DNA of 64,000 nucleotides. Source: Flammeovirgaceae bacterium SG7u.111 (GTDB lineage Bacteria; Bacteroidota; Bacteroidia; Cytophagales; Flammeovirgaceae). The notes beneath the pieces were generated by a model. That model ran no database searches. It had not been told where the DNA came from and saw only the letters and a program-made list of their open reading frames with translations. The position numbers were made by a program, and so were the translations under genes. Within the stretch, counting starts at the first letter, position 1; each line of letters starts with the position of its first letter. Positions 63,097 to 64,000 of this stretch are shown here, piece after piece. The stretch covers positions 4,479,635 through 4,543,634 of the forward strand of contig CP139021.1 in the NCBI GenBank assembly GCA_034044135.1, written 5' to 3'.

Positions 63097-64000
63097 CTAT
63101 TCAGAAAGGGAAATCAGACCACTTTCATCGAGTTTGATTTCCCCTCTTTCTACCATCTCCCTTAGCATTTCTTTGAGCTGCCCATCGCCTACATGCTTAA
63201 GGCCAGCCTTCATTTCCTCAAATGGCAGCGCCTTTTTCCCTTCCAACTTTTCCAAAATCATATCGTCCAGCGCAGGACCTTCCCATTTTTCAAACTTATC
63301 TTCTTTCTTCAGGCGAATACAATCATCGCAAACCCCGCATTTCTCGTTGGTAAACTCTCCAAAATAAGCTAAAAGCAATTTTGTACGGCACTGCTCCTTT
63401 GCCTCTATATAACCTATTACGGACTTCACTTTGGCAAGGTAATGTTGCTTTCGTTCTTCCAAAAAGGAAGCTTTTAGTGGAAGGACTTCGGCATTGTAAC
63501 GTTCGGTCAAAAACGTAACCTTTGGCTTGTCATTTTGCTTTTCATAATGAATAACCCCTCTGTCGTGGAGGGCTTCCAGCTGCTGAATAATCTCCCCTAC
63601 CTGTTTTTTCATTTTCTCCGCTATGAGCGATTCTTTGATGTTCATGAAATTGCCGACAATCTCTCCCCCATAAATCCGCAACACAGCTTTTATAAGAGGG
63701 TCGAACATCCTATTGGCCACCTGAAAAGAATAGATTTCCCCTTTATCTACTAAAAAGGCAATTTTTGAAGAGCTGTGGAAAGCATCGTTCATTTCTATGA
63801 ACCCCAGCTCCTCCAGCTTTTTTAAGGCATAAAAAGCTTGTATCCCTTCAAGCTTATAGCTTTGGGCAAAATGTTCTAGTTCAAAATCATAACTTTCCAT
63901 AAAACCACTTCCGCTCGCAATCTTGAAAAAGTTTGCCAAGCTTTGGTACACCCGCTTGATCGTTTCAGGAGCAGGAAAAGAAGTCTCTACATTTCGGAGC
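63097..64000 (-). CDS. recQ: ATP-dependent DNA helicase RecQ, C-terminal part (cut by window edge)
   Basis: The frame is open to the right edge (codons from base 63999 on); the GTG at 63951 is internal, since the residues before it (ETIKRVYQSLANFF) belong to RecQ. The visible part is the zinc-binding RecQ C-terminal region with CRTKLLLAYFGE, CGVCDDC (four Cys with the first) and the winged-helix segment, ending in a short HRDC-like or linker tail (EMKAGLKHVGDGQLKEMLRE). The helicase core lies outside the window. RecQ unwinds DNA 3'-5' in recombination repair. Confidence 0.93.
   Translation of the reverse strand, partial: LRNVETSFPAPETIKRVYQSLANFFKIASGSGFMESYDFELEHFAQSYKLEGIQAFYALKKLEELGFIEMNDAFHSSSKIAFLVDKGEIYSFQVANRMFDPLIKAVLRIYGGEIVGNFMNIKESLIAEKMKKQVGEIIQQLEALHDRGVIHYEKQNDKPKVTFLTERYNAEVLPLKASFLEERKQHYLAKVKSVIGYIEAKEQCRTKLLLAYFGEFTNEKCGVCDDCIRLKKEDKFEKWEGPALDDMILEKLEGKKALPFEEMKAGLKHVGDGQLKEMLREMVERGEIKLDESGLISLSE

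Overview
The window reads as a chromosomal segment of a Bacteroidota bacterium, most likely a marine or sediment member of the Cytophagales. The evidence is a SusC/SusD pair, an ECF sigma/FecR pair, a sensor joining a beta-propeller and Y_Y_Y domain to a LuxR-type helix-turn-helix, type IX secretion sorting domains with PorP/SprF- and PorE-like partners, and promoter boxes of the Bacteroidota form TAnnTTTG. The family assignments are established knowledge; the order-level placement is inference. No tRNA, rRNA, CRISPR array, phage or transposase was seen.

Layout. 1-1.9 kb: the end of a sigma/FecR locus that continues off the left edge. 2.2-14.3 kb: a beta-glucan-type polysaccharide utilization locus. 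A divergent sensor-regulator faces a GH5-CBM6 enzyme gene (split by a one-base frameshift in a run of nine A), then susC, susD and a GH16 lipoprotein. 14.4-29.3 kb: mostly single genes of sugar-acid and redox metabolism: DUF2867, GH29 alpha-L-fucosidase, mannonate dehydratase, an iron alcohol dehydrogenase, a nitroreductase with its TetR regulator, a second TetR next to gap with clear palindromic operators, galactonate dehydratase with an MFS transporter, a lipoprotein, an old-yellow-enzyme reductase and an OsmC protein.

30.1-37.9 kb: a compact methylmalonyl-CoA module. It holds the epimerase, the four subunits of a Na+-pumping methylmalonyl-CoA decarboxylase in the order A-D-C-B, and the two mutase subunits, the second unusually short. 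Together they could convert succinyl-CoA to propionyl-CoA while exporting Na+, or run in reverse to assimilate propionate. 38.4-47.8 kb: a 2030-residue repeat adhesin with a gliding-type C-terminus, followed by a PorP/SprF-like and a PorE/OmpA-like protein. 47.9-50.1 kb: a small hypothetical protein, a heptosyltransferase-like enzyme and a YdcF-like protein. A foldback repeat flanked by degenerate direct repeats lies at 50.3-50.7 kb.

50.7-60.4 kb (minus strand): a nitrite-ammonification operon. An Rrf2 regulator with three conserved-type cysteines precedes nrfH, nrfA, resB, ccsA, an alginate-export-type porin and a YecH-like protein, followed by two overlapping multi-pass membrane proteins and a DUF3592-like protein. 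The same palindrome sits before rrf2 and before nrfH, so the regulator probably controls itself and the operon. 61-64 kb: a Prc/Tsp-type S41 protease, convergent with recQ, which runs off the right edge.

No radically new system was found. The strongest leads are the shared operators (Rrf2-nrf, TetR-gap, a TGACGTA motif around the PUL), the frameshifted GH5 gene, the membrane-protein pair beside nrf, the short mutA and the foldback repeat.
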